From assembly GCF_030296015.1 (NCBI RefSeq), contig NZ_AP027368.1:434001-498000 (forward strand): a DNA stretch of 64,000 nt. The letters are read 5' to 3'. Positions within the stretch are counted from its first letter, which is position 1. Each line of letters starts with the position of its first letter. The notes under the pieces were generated by a model. It worked only from the letters and a program-made list of their open reading frames with translations. It did no database searches and was not told the origin of the DNA. Origin of the DNA: Ferrimonas sp. YFM. Lineage in GTDB: Bacteria > Pseudomonadota > Gammaproteobacteria > Enterobacterales > Shewanellaceae. Below are positions 44,391 to 53,267 of the stretch, one piece after another. Position numbers and translations under genes: made by a program.

Positions 44391-44419
44391 TCTGCATTTC
44401 CTCATCGGTACGGAGGCGC

Positions 44420-44447
44420 ATTATAGAGAGATTCCGCGCCCCGTCAA
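44420..44447 (-). promoter_or_regulatory. Promoter of the tRNA-Leu(CAG) cluster
   Basis: On the minus strand TTGACG (44442-44447), a 16-base spacer and a perfect TATAAT (44420-44425), then a GC-rich discriminator (GCGCC), the pattern of stringently controlled stable-RNA promoters. Confidence 0.88.
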
Positions 44448-44483
44448 CACCATTATCCAATTAGTTTTTCGTTCGAGCAAATT

Positions 44484-45503
44484 TTAATCCGAAACTCTGA
44501 GATGAGAGTAGATTTTGAACTTTTTATCCTGTGCGGCGATGTTGACCCTGCCGAAGGCCTTCTCCAGGGCGTCACCGTAGGGCAGATGGTGGTTGGCCAC
44601 AAACAGCAGTTGGCCGCCGGGTTTCAGGTGCTTGCGGGCACCGGCAATGAAGGCCTCGGCGGTGGCGAAGGTCTGTTTGCCCGCGTGATGGAAGGGGGGA
44701 TTGGAGATGATCAGGTCGAACTCGCCCTCCACATCGCTGAACCCATCTGAGGGGTAGACCCTGCCATCCAGGCCGTTGGCTGCCAGGGTGGCCTGACTGC
44801 AGGTCAGGGCAAAGGCGTTGATGTCCACCATCTCCACCTGAGTCAGGGGGGCCTTGGCTTTGATGGCGGTACCTATGGTGCCGGCGCCACAGCCAAAATC
44901 CAGCACCCGGCCGTTCAGCTGGGGCAGGTGCTCGAGGAGCAGGGCGGTACCCGCATCCAGCTCTCCCTGGCTGAATACCCCGGGCAGGGCGCACACCTCG
45001 ACCGCCGGCTCTCCGGCGAGGTAGGACGATGTGGCGGTCAGTTCCGGCAGCGCCGCAGGCTGACTGATGCCCATCAGCATCTGGCAATGGGCGCCGGTGG
45101 CGTACTTGCTGACAGGGTCGAAGTGGGCCTTCATCAGTTTGGGGGCACTCTTGATCCCCCCTTTGTTGTCGCCCACCAGGAAGCAGGGAGTGCCCTCCGG
45201 CAGTCGGGCAGCCAGCCACTGCAACAGATGATTGGCCAGGGCCTTGGCGCCGGGCAGCACCATGATGGCGGCGTCCACCTCTGGCAACGGTTCGCTCAGG
45301 TCGCACCCGAAGTGGAGGTCGCAGGTTTTGAGCTGCTTCAGTTGGCGGTAGACCAGGTAGTCGTGAGTCAGGGCGGTGACTGTCATTCCCTGACGCTGCA
45401 ACTGAGGAATCAGGCCATCGGCCATGGGATTCAAAATTAAGAGGCGCGGACCGAGCTCGTCTGCGTACTTCTCTATCAGGCGGCTGGGGTTGGTCAGGGT
45501 CAT
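44484..45503 (-). CDS. rsmC: 16S rRNA (guanine1207-N2) methyltransferase RsmC
   Basis: 339 residues with the two-domain RsmC architecture: a degenerate N-terminal methyltransferase-like domain (PRLLILNPMADGL, SKYATGAHCQ) and a catalytic C-terminal domain with SAM motif I DFGCGAGTIGTAI and the NPPFHHAGKQ active-site loop typical of N2-guanine methyltransferases. It modifies G1207 of 16S rRNA in the small subunit. Single-gene unit, divergent from the GGDEF-EAL gene. Confidence 0.95.
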   Translation of the reverse strand: MTLTNPSRLIEKYADELGPRLLILNPMADGLIPQLQRQGMTVTALTHDYLVYRQLKQLKTCDLHFGCDLSEPLPEVDAAIMVLPGAKALANHLLQWLAARLPEGTPCFLVGDNKGGIKSAPKLMKAHFDPVSKYATGAHCQMLMGISQPAALPELTATSSYLAGEPAVEVCALPGVFSQGELDAGTALLLEHLPQLNGRVLDFGCGAGTIGTAIKAKAPLTQVEMVDINAFALTCSQATLAANGLDGRVYPSDGFSDVEGEFDLIISNPPFHHAGKQTFATAEAFIAGARKHLKPGGQLLFVANHHLPYGDALEKAFGRVNIAAQDKKFKIYSHLRVSD

Positions 45504-45727
45504 GGCGTGTCTCGGGCCGAGTAAAAAAGGGTCGCCAGTATAGCATTGAGATGGGTCCTTGCCTGTAGTTGCGGAAGTTCGACAAATTTTTCAGTCCGTT
45601 CCGGGAGCGGCGGTTCCCTGTTCTACACTAAGTTTCATAGGATGTTCTTCGGAGCAGGTGCGGTAATGGATTTGTGGCGACTGGCCCTGCTCAGTGGGGC
45701 GGGTGTCGCTGTCCTTCAGGAGAGACG

Positions 45728-48184
45728 ATGAGCCGTTCAAAGGCCCTTCCTTTTATCAGTCTACGCTGGAAGTTTCTGTTGGTGCTGGCTGTCATTATGA
45801 CCCTGCTGACTCTGTTATTGGGGCAGCTGGCCCTACGTCATTTCGGCCAGCAGCGGGAGCTGTTCCTGGCCCAGCAGGCCGAGTTTCTGCAACGGGACTA
45901 TGGCCAGACCCAGGAGATGCTGATTGGACAGCTGGCCTCGGTGGGGCGGGTGCTGGAGCAGAGGCTGGCTCAGCAGCAGGATCCCTATGGCGGGCTGAGG
46001 GAGCAGTGGCGGGAGCTGCGAGGCCTATGGCATCTTTCCGGTCTGCATCTGCACGACATCCAGGGGGAGAATCTGTTGTCACTGGGGGGGTATCCTCTGC
46101 CCAACGACAGCTGGTTGGATTCTCTGGAGTCCAGGGACCAGCAGTTGAGCCGCGCCCGCTGCCGGCCCGGCTGCATACTGGAGCTGGCCATGCCGGTTCC
46201 CCTTCAGGGAAAGCTGCACATCCTGGTGCTCTCCACCCCCCTGGAGCGCATCCCCGAGATCCTGGCCGACCATCATGATATCGAGCTGGCGATCCTGGGC
46301 CCCACCCAGGAGAACAGCCTCAATCCCTGGAGCCGTCCCATCCTCAGCCTGACCAACAGGGAGAGTAATTACCCGGTACTCAGCGCCGCCGCTTCCCAGG
46401 TGACCCTTGAACAGTTGTCCGACAGGCCCTGGTTGGTGGAGCTGGGGGGGCGTCACTGGAGTCTGTCACGCTGGCCCATTGATGAGGGCCACCAGTTACT
46501 GCTGTTCAGCGATGTCAGTGATCTGCAGCTTGGGCTGCAGTCTTATCTCAAGGACATGGCGGGTCTGATGCTGCTGTGTGTGCTGGCGGCCACTCTGATG
46601 GGCGGTTGGCTGTTCTGGCGGCCGCTGAAGCGAATCCAGGCGCTGCAGAAGCTGCTGCCGATGCTGCCCAACCGTGATTACAAGCGTTTCCGGGAGAGGC
46701 TGGTCAGTGGTGGGGCGGGGTTCACCGATGAGGTGGACCGTCTGGAGCAGGCCGTAGGGGAGACGGCCAATCAGCTGGAGAAGCTGCATGAGGAGGTAGA
46801 CAGGTACACCCATGAGCTGGAGCGTCTGGCGATGATGGATACCCTCACCGGTCTGCCAAATCGCACCATGATGCATCATGAGCTGAGCAAATCCCTCAGC
46901 AGTTTGGGCCGGACCGATGAGAAGATCGCCCTGCTGTTTTTGGACTTGGATGAGTTTAAGCGGATCAACGACACCCTGGGCCATGATGTGGGGGATGAGT
47001 TGCTGAAGACCGTGGCCAACCGCCTGAAGAAGAGTGTGCGCTCCATGGATACGGTGTGCCGCCTCGGAGGCGACGAGTTTACGGTGATCATCCGTGGCTT
47101 GGGCGAGGGATCCAACATCCATCGCATCATCCATCAGATTTTTGTTTCTCTGCAGCAGCCGGTGCAACTGGGGCGCCATACCCTGATCGTCACCACCAGC
47201 ATCGGCGTGGTGTTCTGTGACAACCCCATGGAGCGTCCGGAGGAGCTGCTGAAGCGGGCGGATCTGGCCATGTACCAGGCCAAACAGGCTGGGCGGTCCA
47301 ACTACCGGGTGTTCGACGACCAGATGCTGGAGCTCGCCAGCCGCAAGCTGATGCTGGAGGCGGATCTGAGGCTGGCCCTGGAGGAGGGGCAGATCGCCAT
47401 CAGCCTGCAGCCCATTCTCTCCATTCGTGAGCAGCGGGTGGTGGGGTTTGAGTCCCTGGTGCGCTGGTATCACCCCAGCCGGGGCCTGCTGATGCCCTCT
47501 GAGTTCATGAAGGACCTGGAAGGGAGCAGCGAGATACTGGCCCTGAGCGACTGGGTGCTTAAGCGCAGCCTCAATCTGTTGCTCAAGCTGACCAAGCTTT
47601 CCGGCAATCGGGACTTCTACATCGCGGTGAATCTGTCGCCGCACCAGTACCTGCACGCCAGCCTGGGGCACCGAATCGAGACCCTGTTGCAGGAGCTGCA
47701 GGTGGCACCGAACCGGCTGCTGCTGGAGCTCACCGAGGAGAGCCTGATCAAGAACCTGGAGCAGGCGATGACCACCATGGAGCGCCTCAAGGGGATGGGG
47801 GTGCGCATCGGCATCGACGACTTCGGTACCGGTTACTCCTCACTGAGTTACCTGAAACAGCTGCCCTTCGACGTGCTGAAGATCGATGGCAGTTTCGTGC
47901 GGGATCTGGACAGTTCCGACGTGGACCGGAACATCGTCAGCTCGGTGATCGATCTGGCCCACAACCTGCACCGCTCGGTGATCGCCGAAGGGGTGGAAAG
48001 CCACGATCAGCTGCAGTATTTGCTGAAGGCGGGGTGTGACCATGCCCAGGGCTACCTGTTCTCACCGGCTCTGGATGAACAACAGGTGGTGGAGCTGATT
48101 CGTCAGTTGGGCAGCACCCTGGAGTGGCAGCGCATCGAGTCCCTGCAGGCGGTGTTCCATCCCCTGAGTGGCAGCCGCAATTGA
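45728..48184 (+). CDS. GGDEF-EAL bifunctional-type c-di-GMP protein
   Basis: 818 residues from the ATG at 45728 (AGGAGAGA upstream). Transmembrane helix 1 (about 15-35), an extracytoplasmic sensor (about 40-275), helix 2 (about 278-300), a HAMP-like linker and coiled coil, GGDEF with GGDEF at 447-451 and a preserved RxxD site (RSMD) five residues before it, then EAL. Catalytic EAL residues appear intact: E575 (ESLVR variant of EALxR), NLSPHQ, ELTEES, DDFGTGYSS, KIDGSFV, EGVES. Both activities are therefore possible. It is flanked by rsmC and gshB and ends in a strong terminator. Confidence 0.94.
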   Translation: MSRSKALPFISLRWKFLLVLAVIMTLLTLLLGQLALRHFGQQRELFLAQQAEFLQRDYGQTQEMLIGQLASVGRVLEQRLAQQQDPYGGLREQWRELRGLWHLSGLHLHDIQGENLLSLGGYPLPNDSWLDSLESRDQQLSRARCRPGCILELAMPVPLQGKLHILVLSTPLERIPEILADHHDIELAILGPTQENSLNPWSRPILSLTNRESNYPVLSAAASQVTLEQLSDRPWLVELGGRHWSLSRWPIDEGHQLLLFSDVSDLQLGLQSYLKDMAGLMLLCVLAATLMGGWLFWRPLKRIQALQKLLPMLPNRDYKRFRERLVSGGAGFTDEVDRLEQAVGETANQLEKLHEEVDRYTHELERLAMMDTLTGLPNRTMMHHELSKSLSSLGRTDEKIALLFLDLDEFKRINDTLGHDVGDELLKTVANRLKKSVRSMDTVCRLGGDEFTVIIRGLGEGSNIHRIIHQIFVSLQQPVQLGRHTLIVTTSIGVVFCDNPMERPEELLKRADLAMYQAKQAGRSNYRVFDDQMLELASRKLMLEADLRLALEEGQIAISLQPILSIREQRVVGFESLVRWYHPSRGLLMPSEFMKDLEGSSEILALSDWVLKRSLNLLLKLTKLSGNRDFYIAVNLSPHQYLHASLGHRIETLLQELQVAPNRLLLELTEESLIKNLEQAMTTMERLKGMGVRIGIDDFGTGYSSLSYLKQLPFDVLKIDGSFVRDLDSSDVDRNIVSSVIDLAHNLHRSVIAEGVESHDQLQYLLKAGCDHAQGYLFSPALDEQQVVELIRQLGSTLEWQRIESLQAVFHPLSGSRN

Positions 48185-48206
48185 GCCTGATAGGCCGAAC
48201 AGGATC

Positions 48207-48238
48207 AAAAAAGCCCCGATGAATCGGGGCTTTTTTTA
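48207..48238. terminator. Bidirectional rho-independent terminator
   Basis: GCCCCGA (48213-48219) pairs with TCGGGGC (48224-48230) around TGAA, with a run of seven Ts (48231-48237) on the plus side and six As on the other. Serves the GGDEF-EAL gene and the convergent gshB gene. Confidence 0.9.
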
Positions 48239-48250
48239 TATTGCTGGTGG

Positions 48251-49201
48251 TTAACGCTGGGCCAGGCGCGCCTCGATGGCATCGAACAGGCGGCCGGTGA
48301 TGTCCACCTCGAACGCCGCCTCGATTTCGCGGATGCAGGTGGGGCTGGTGACGTTGATCTCGGTGACCTTGTCGCCAATCACATCCAGGCCGACGAAGAT
48401 CAGGCCGCGACGCTTGAGCTCGGGGCCGATGGCCCGGGCGATGGCCCAGTCGCTGTCGGACAGGGGGCGGGCTTCGCCACGGCCGCCGGCGGCCAGGTTA
48501 CCCCGGGTCTCGCCACCCTGGGGGATGCGGGCCAGGCAGTAGGGCACAGGTTCGCCGTCGATGATCAGGATGCGTTTATCGCCATCCTTAATCTGGGGCA
48601 GGTAGTTCTGCACCATGGTGTAGCTGCTGCCATGGGCGGTGAGGGTTTCGATGATCACCCCGATGTTGTCCCCCTCCGGCTTGATGCGGAAGATGGAGGC
48701 GCCGCCCATGCCGTCCAGGGGCTTGATGATGATGTCCTGATGCTTGGCGTGGAAGCGGCGGATGCGCTCGGCGCTGCGGGTCACCAGGGTATCGGCGGTG
48801 AACTCGCTGAACCAGGCGGTAAACAGCTTTTCGTTGCAGTCCCTCAGGCTGGAGGGTTTGTTGACGATCAGGGTGCCCTGCTCCTCGGCCCGCTCCAGCA
48901 TGTAGGTGGCGTAGATGTATTCGGTGTCGAACGGGGGATCCTTGCGCATCAGGATCACGTCCAGGTCTGCCAGGGGGCGTTCCACCGCCTCGCCCAGCTC
49001 GAAGTGATTGCCCTGTTCGTTGCGTACGGTGAGGGGACTCATGCTCGCCAGGGCTTCACCCTGATCCAGGAACAGATCCGCCATCTCCATGTAGTGCAGC
49101 TCGTAGCCCCGCTCCTGGGCCGCCATCAGCATGGCAAAGCTGCTGTCCTTCTTCAGGTTAATCTCTGCGATGGGGTCCATCACTATGCCGAGTTTGATCA
49201 C
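48251..49201 (-). CDS. gshB: Glutathione synthetase
   Basis: 316 residues, matching GshB in length. This ATP-grasp enzyme joins gamma-glutamylcysteine and glycine to form glutathione. Family blocks are clear: MIKLGIVMDPI at the start, MRKDPPFDTEYIYATYMLE, NKPSSLRDCNEKL, KPLDGMGGASIF, GDKRILIIDGEPVPYCLARIP, and the C-terminal EINVTSPTCIREIE. It lies 13 bases after rsmE in the conserved sprT-endA-rsmE-gshB order. Confidence 0.98.
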   Translation of the reverse strand: MIKLGIVMDPIAEINLKKDSSFAMLMAAQERGYELHYMEMADLFLDQGEALASMSPLTVRNEQGNHFELGEAVERPLADLDVILMRKDPPFDTEYIYATYMLERAEEQGTLIVNKPSSLRDCNEKLFTAWFSEFTADTLVTRSAERIRRFHAKHQDIIIKPLDGMGGASIFRIKPEGDNIGVIIETLTAHGSSYTMVQNYLPQIKDGDKRILIIDGEPVPYCLARIPQGGETRGNLAAGGRGEARPLSDSDWAIARAIGPELKRRGLIFVGLDVIGDKVTEINVTSPTCIREIEAAFEVDITGRLFDAIEARLAQR

Positions 49202-49214
49202 GCTGTGCTCCTTT

Positions 49215-49946
49215 CTAGCCCAGATCGCCGAAACGGGTCTGCAGGGCGGTAATGGCGGTCAGGGCGGCGGTCTCCGTCCGCAATACCCTGGGGCCGAGTA
49301 GAATGTCGGTAAACTGGTGCTGGCGGGCGGACTCAATCTCCTCCGCGCTCAGCCCCCCTTCTGGGCCGATCAGCAGTCTGGCCCGCTCCATGGGGGAGGG
49401 CAGGGTCTGGATGCTGTAGTCCGCCCTGGGGTGCAGGTTGAGTTTGGTGGACGAGGTTTCCTCTGCCAGCCAATCCTGCAGCTTCATCACCGGCCGTACC
49501 ACCGGGATGGTGTTGCGGCCACACTGTTCACAGGCGCTGATGACAATCTTCTGCCACTGGGCCAGTTTCTTGTCCAGGCGGTCCCCCTGGAGTTTTACGC
49601 CGCAGCGTTCTGACCACAACGGGGTGATGGTGTTCACCCCAAGCTCCACCGACTTCTGGATGGTGAACTCCATCTTGTCGCCCCGGGAGATCACCTGTCC
49701 CAGGTGCAGATTCAGCGGGGATTCGCGGTCATCGACTTGTTGCTCCAGCACCCTGACCTCCACCTGCTTCTTGCTGGCGGCGGTGATTTCGGCGGGGTAG
49801 GTGTGGCCATCGCCGTTAAACAGCTCCAGGGCCTGGCCAGACTGCATCCGCAGTACCCGACCGACGTGGTTGGCCCCGTCCTCCTCCAGTGCCACCAGAT
49901 TGCCTGGGACCAGGGGGCCGGGTTGATAGATTCTAGGGATTCGCAT
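49215..49946 (-). CDS. rsmE: 16S rRNA (uracil1498-N3) methyltransferase RsmE
   Basis: 243 residues from the ATG at 49946, where the sequence becomes typical of RsmE ([12 protein letters not shown]); an upstream frame reads back through endA. It has an N-terminal PUA-like domain ([20 protein letters not shown]) and a C-terminal SPOUT knot domain ([31 protein letters not shown]). It methylates U1498 of 16S rRNA. The start overlaps the endA stop by 14 bases. Confidence 0.96.
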   Translation of the reverse strand: MRIPRIYQPGPLVPGNLVALEEDGANHVGRVLRMQSGQALELFNGDGHTYPAEITAASKKQVEVRVLEQQVDDRESPLNLHLGQVISRGDKMEFTIQKSVELGVNTITPLWSERCGVKLQGDRLDKKLAQWQKIVISACEQCGRNTIPVVRPVMKLQDWLAEETSSTKLNLHPRADYSIQTLPSPMERARLLIGPEGGLSAEEIESARQHQFTDILLGPRVLRTETAALTAITALQTRFGDLG

Positions 49947-50637
49947 CGGCTTCCAATTGTTGGCATTGCTGAACCAGGTGGGGGTTAGGCCACCCCTGCT
50001 GCTGGCTGACCAGGCGGTGGCGCTCGCACTCAAGGGCGGTAACCGGATAGAGCCTGTCCCAGCTTTGCATCAGCTTAAGTTGAGATCCCGATAGCTTAAC
50101 CCGATATTGCTCCTGCATATAGAGGTAGGTGCGGGCGATGGCACCGCGGGCACGCTCCGGAGGCTGGGCCTTACGCCCCTTGAAGTCCACCACCATCTGG
50201 CAGTGACCGTACTGGAAGGGGGTCTGTCCCATGTCGGTGAAGCGGTAGTGGGCCCGGTCACCGTTGACCTCCCCCAGGGCGGGCACCAGGTTGTGCATGT
50301 CCGCCTCCATTGCTTTGAATCTCTTGTCTTTTTTGCAATTTTTGCGACCGCCTTCCTGCCAGCACTGCAGCTGGTGACCAAAGGCCCAGGCGGGCATCAC
50401 GTGCTCCCATTCGATGCGGCTGGCGCGGGTCTTTTGCTTGCGAACCCGGTAGCCGCAGCTGTGCAGATCCGGTAACAGTTTTTTCCCCACCCGCTGGTAA
50501 TCACAGCCGCAGTAGAAGGTGGTGGCGCCGGGAAGGTGGTCGTAGACCGACACCAACTGCCGTTTGGCGGCGGAGAAACTGGTGGGGGCCGCCGCGACGG
50601 AGGCGGTGGCAAAAAGTAAAAACAGTAATGATTTCAT
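49933..50637 (-). CDS. endA: Periplasmic endonuclease I
   Basis: 234 residues from the ATG at 50637, where a signal peptide begins ([18 protein letters not shown]); an ATG 30 bases earlier is an alternative, neither with a strong ribosome site. EndA family features: YCGC near residue 40, [15 protein letters not shown] with the His of the beta-beta-alpha metal nuclease centre, [25 protein letters not shown], and [15 protein letters not shown]. Cysteines should form disulfides in the periplasm. It degrades double-stranded DNA non-specifically. Order sprT-endA-rsmE-gshB as in E. coli. Confidence 0.95.
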   Translation of the reverse strand: MKSLLFLLFATASVAAAPTSFSAAKRQLVSVYDHLPGATTFYCGCDYQRVGKKLLPDLHSCGYRVRKQKTRASRIEWEHVMPAWAFGHQLQCWQEGGRKNCKKDKRFKAMEADMHNLVPALGEVNGDRAHYRFTDMGQTPFQYGHCQMVVDFKGRKAQPPERARGAIARTYLYMQEQYRVKLSGSQLKLMQSWDRLYPVTALECERHRLVSQQQGWPNPHLVQQCQQLEADANP

Positions 50638-50702
50638 TTTGTTGAGTCGTAAAACCTGTGCCGGCATAGGGTACTGCCGACCGGGGATAACTCAAACTGA
50701 TT

Positions 50703-51185
50703 TCATTGACTGGCCTTAAGGGGCTGATTGCACAGGCGACAAATGTAGCGGGCCTGACCTCGACGCACCTTGTTGTGGCGACGCACCGTCAGGGCATGAT
50801 CCTGGCAGCCGCAGCGGTAGGGAAAGGTGGCCGGGGCAACTGAGCTGATGTCGAAGCTGTGGCGGGCCCGGGGGGCGCAGTCAAATACCCGGCTCATCAG
50901 GACCTGCCACTCTGGGCCATGGGGGCGGACCCGGCCGTGCAGCTGCCAGGCGAGCAGGTGGGCCACCTCATGGGGCACTACCTCGGCCAGGAAGGCGTCC
51001 GGATTTTCCGCCAGCAGCACCGGGTTGAAGCGCAGACGATTCTCCTGAAGGTGGGCGGCGCCGGCGCTCTGTCCCCGCAGCTTCAGGCTGATCTGGGGTC
51101 TGGGAAAGGTCTGGCCCAGACGCCGTTCGGCGGTGAGGTAACAGGCTTCTACCCGCTGTGCCAGGGCCTGCGGCAGCTCGGTCAC
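50703..51185 (-). CDS. sprT: SprT-family zinc metalloprotease-like protein
   Basis: 160 residues from a GTG start overlapping the upstream channel stop (GTGA). The HExxH zinc motif is HEVAH at residues 72-76 (VVPHEVAHLLAWQ), and the C-terminal zinc-ribbon-like CGCQ...C..C cysteines typical of SprT/YggI follow. Eukaryotic relatives (Spartan) remove DNA-protein crosslinks; the bacterial role is not settled. Next to endA as in E. coli. Confidence 0.93.
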   Translation of the reverse strand: MTELPQALAQRVEACYLTAERRLGQTFPRPQISLKLRGQSAGAAHLQENRLRFNPVLLAENPDAFLAEVVPHEVAHLLAWQLHGRVRPHGPEWQVLMSRVFDCAPRARHSFDISSVAPATFPYRCGCQDHALTVRRHNKVRRGQARYICRLCNQPLKASQ

Positions 51186-52000
51186 ACCTGCTCCTCCAGC
51201 TCGGTGCCGCAGTGATTGCAGAAGCGGGCATCCTGATCGTGGCCGGAGCGGTCGCAGTTCTCACAGCGGCGCAGGTCCCGGTGCAGGGTCATCTCCTGAT
51301 GGATGGTGGCGGTGAAGATGCCGGTGGGCACCGCCAGCACCGAATAGCCGAGGATCATGGTGACCGAGGCCACCAGCTGGCCCAGGGTGGTCTGGGGGCT
51401 GATGTCCCCATAGCCCACAGTGGTGATGGTGACAATCGCCCAGTAGATCCCTTTGGGAATGCTGGTGAAGCCGTGGACCGGCCCCTCCAGGATGTACATC
51501 ACCGAGCCCATGACGCAGGCCAGCAGCAGCACGAAGGTGAAGAACACGGTGATCTTGCGCAGGGAGCCCTTGATGGAGCGCCACAGCAGGTTGGCCTCCG
51601 CCAGGTAACGGATCGCCTTGACGATGCGGAACACCCGCATCACCCGCAGTAGCCTGAGCACCAGCAGGTACTGGGTGCCCGGCAGCAGCAGCTGCAGATA
51701 GGTGGGCAGAATCGCCAGCAGGTCGATGACGCCGTAGAAGCTGCGGGCGTAGTGGCTCGGCTTGGGGGAGGCCCAAAGCCGCACCAGGTATTCGGCGGAG
51801 AACAGCAGGGTGAAGCCCCACTCGGCGTACCAGAACTGGCGGCCATACTGGCTGTGGAGGGCATCGATGGAGTCGAGCATCACCACCAGTACGCTGAGGA
51901 GGATCATCCCCAGCAGGAAGAGGTCGAAGGCCTTGCCCGCCGGGGTGTCGGTGCCAAAGATGACGTCGAACACCCGTTCTTTGAGACTTGGGTTACTCAT
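51182..52000 (-). CDS. Voltage-gated potassium channel with C-terminal zinc-ribbon
   Basis: 272 residues with six helices: the S4-like segment has regularly spaced arginines (LRLLRVMRVFRIVKAIRYL), and the pore carries the K+ filter TTVGYGD (ITTVGYGDISP). The end after S6 is short and contains two CxxC pairs (CENCDRSG...CNHCGTE), a predicted zinc ribbon. It resembles the bacterial Kv-type family, forming tetramers in the inner membrane. It overlaps sprT by 4 bases and lies 15 bases downstream of the C15-like gene, an arrangement not seen in E. coli. Confidence 0.92.
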   Translation of the reverse strand: MSNPSLKERVFDVIFGTDTPAGKAFDLFLLGMILLSVLVVMLDSIDALHSQYGRQFWYAEWGFTLLFSAEYLVRLWASPKPSHYARSFYGVIDLLAILPTYLQLLLPGTQYLLVLRLLRVMRVFRIVKAIRYLAEANLLWRSIKGSLRKITVFFTFVLLLACVMGSVMYILEGPVHGFTSIPKGIYWAIVTITTVGYGDISPQTTLGQLVASVTMILGYSVLAVPTGIFTATIHQEMTLHRDLRRCENCDRSGHDQDARFCNHCGTELEEQV

Positions 52001-52015
52001 GGTGTTGCTGCTCTA

Positions 52016-53155
52016 TCAGAGGCTGCCAATGGCCTGGGTCAGCATGGCGCGGATCTGGGCGACGATGGCCGCTTCGGTGTCCGCCTCGTACTGGGCGATT
52101 CTCGGGGTATGGATATGGCCGGTGGGTACTTTGGCTTCCAGCAAGTTGCCCAGGCGGATGCTGCGGTAGCTGATCTCGTTGGAGAGGTAGCCGCCGCCGG
52201 AGCCGGAGACCGAGGTCTGTCCCGACAGCTCTTCCAGGCTGCTGGCCTCAAATTCGCCTTTTTCCAGGGTGGCCACCTGATGATTGTCGATGATTTTCCA
52301 GGGACCTTTGGCCCGTTGCATGGCGGATACCGGCAGGGAGAACTCCACAAATTCCGGGCCGGCCAGGGCCTGGTCCATCAGCCTGGGGGGCAGGGGGGTC
52401 TCCTTGGTGGCGCCGGTGAAGATGTTGCGGTTGCCCGGTGCCTTGGCACTGCGGTTGAGGCCGGGGAAGCGCTCCAGATCGAAGTCGCTGCGGCCCATGG
52501 AGATGGTGACCACCATGTCCACCTTTTTGCCTTCGAGGTAGGGGGTCAGCAGGGATTCGATCAGCCCCTGGTCGAAGTCCTCGAAGCGCACCGGGATCAT
52601 CGCCGCCTCCACCTGGGCGGTGCGGCCATTGAGGTGCAATACCTGGCCGTCCAGGGCCAGAGCCGCCAGGCCGGAAGGGTTGGACTGGTTCAGGTGACGG
52701 TCGAGGAAGAAGGGGTCGAAGCCGGTGACCAGGATCTTCAGATCCGTGCCCTTATTGAACTGGATGTCGCTCATGCCACGGGAGGCGCGCTCGAAGGCGT
52801 CGAGGCTGATCTGTTGTTGCCAGTCCGCCTGGGAATAACCTGCGGCCTGTTGTTTCATCTCCCTGCGCACCAGCAGACGGTTCCAGTAGAGGGGGCGGTC
52901 ATCCAGATCGCCGGATTGCACCCGGGCCACGGCGTGACGCCACAACTGGCTGCCCGACAGGGTCATCCCCTGGGTGTGCTGCTGCTCATCGACGGCGCTT
53001 TGATGGTAGCCGATGGCGTTGGCGCTGATGGGGGCCAGGGGGGAGAGCAGCTCAGGCAGGTCGGTTTCGACCTGGGCCACTCTCAGCTCTTCCGGGTCCA
53101 GCACGGCGGCATTCAGGGACAGGCTGAACAGGGTCAGCAGGGCAAGGTGTCGCAT
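52016..53155 (-). CDS. Exported pyroglutamyl-peptidase (C15)-like protein lacking catalytic Cys
   Basis: 379 residues from the ATG at 53155 (AGGGAGAT upstream; longer frames read into metK). A signal peptide (HLALLTLFSLSLNA) is followed by ~135 residues without match and then a C15-like core: ILVTGFDPFFLD...NPSG, ISMGRSDFDLERFPGLNR with the expected Glu (E228), GGGYLSNEISY and GHIHTP. In true pyroglutamyl peptidases the block reads AGxYxCN; here the catalytic Cys is replaced by Ser (S325) while the His (H349 or H347) and Glu remain. It could be a serine variant or a binding protein. Cytoplasmic PCPs are ~215 residues; this one is longer and exported. Confidence 0.75.
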   Translation of the reverse strand: MRHLALLTLFSLSLNAAVLDPEELRVAQVETDLPELLSPLAPISANAIGYHQSAVDEQQHTQGMTLSGSQLWRHAVARVQSGDLDDRPLYWNRLLVRREMKQQAAGYSQADWQQQISLDAFERASRGMSDIQFNKGTDLKILVTGFDPFFLDRHLNQSNPSGLAALALDGQVLHLNGRTAQVEAAMIPVRFEDFDQGLIESLLTPYLEGKKVDMVVTISMGRSDFDLERFPGLNRSAKAPGNRNIFTGATKETPLPPRLMDQALAGPEFVEFSLPVSAMQRAKGPWKIIDNHQVATLEKGEFEASSLEELSGQTSVSGSGGGYLSNEISYRSIRLGNLLEAKVPTGHIHTPRIAQYEADTEAAIVAQIRAMLTQAIGSL

Positions 53156-53216
53156 CGGGATCTCCCTATCTTTGGTTACTGGCGTCAGGGTATCACAGAT
53201 GATTCTCGGTACCCGG

Positions 53217-53247
53217 ATACAAAAAGAGGTGCCCAAGGGCACCTCTT
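53217..53247 (-). terminator. Rho-independent terminator after metK
   Basis: A 10-bp stem, AGAGGTGCCC (53225-53234) with GGGCACCTCT (53237-53246), with a T run on the minus strand (AAAA at 53221-53224). Confidence 0.88.
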
Positions 53248-53267
53248 CGTTCTCGACTGAGTGGACC

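Noticed and set aside
47450-47464. Degenerate, inactive EAL domain in the GGDEF-EAL protein
   Set aside because: Although EAL reads ESL, the other metal and catalytic residues (NLSP, ELTEE, DDFGTG, K in KIDG, EGVE) are all present, so loss of activity is not supported.
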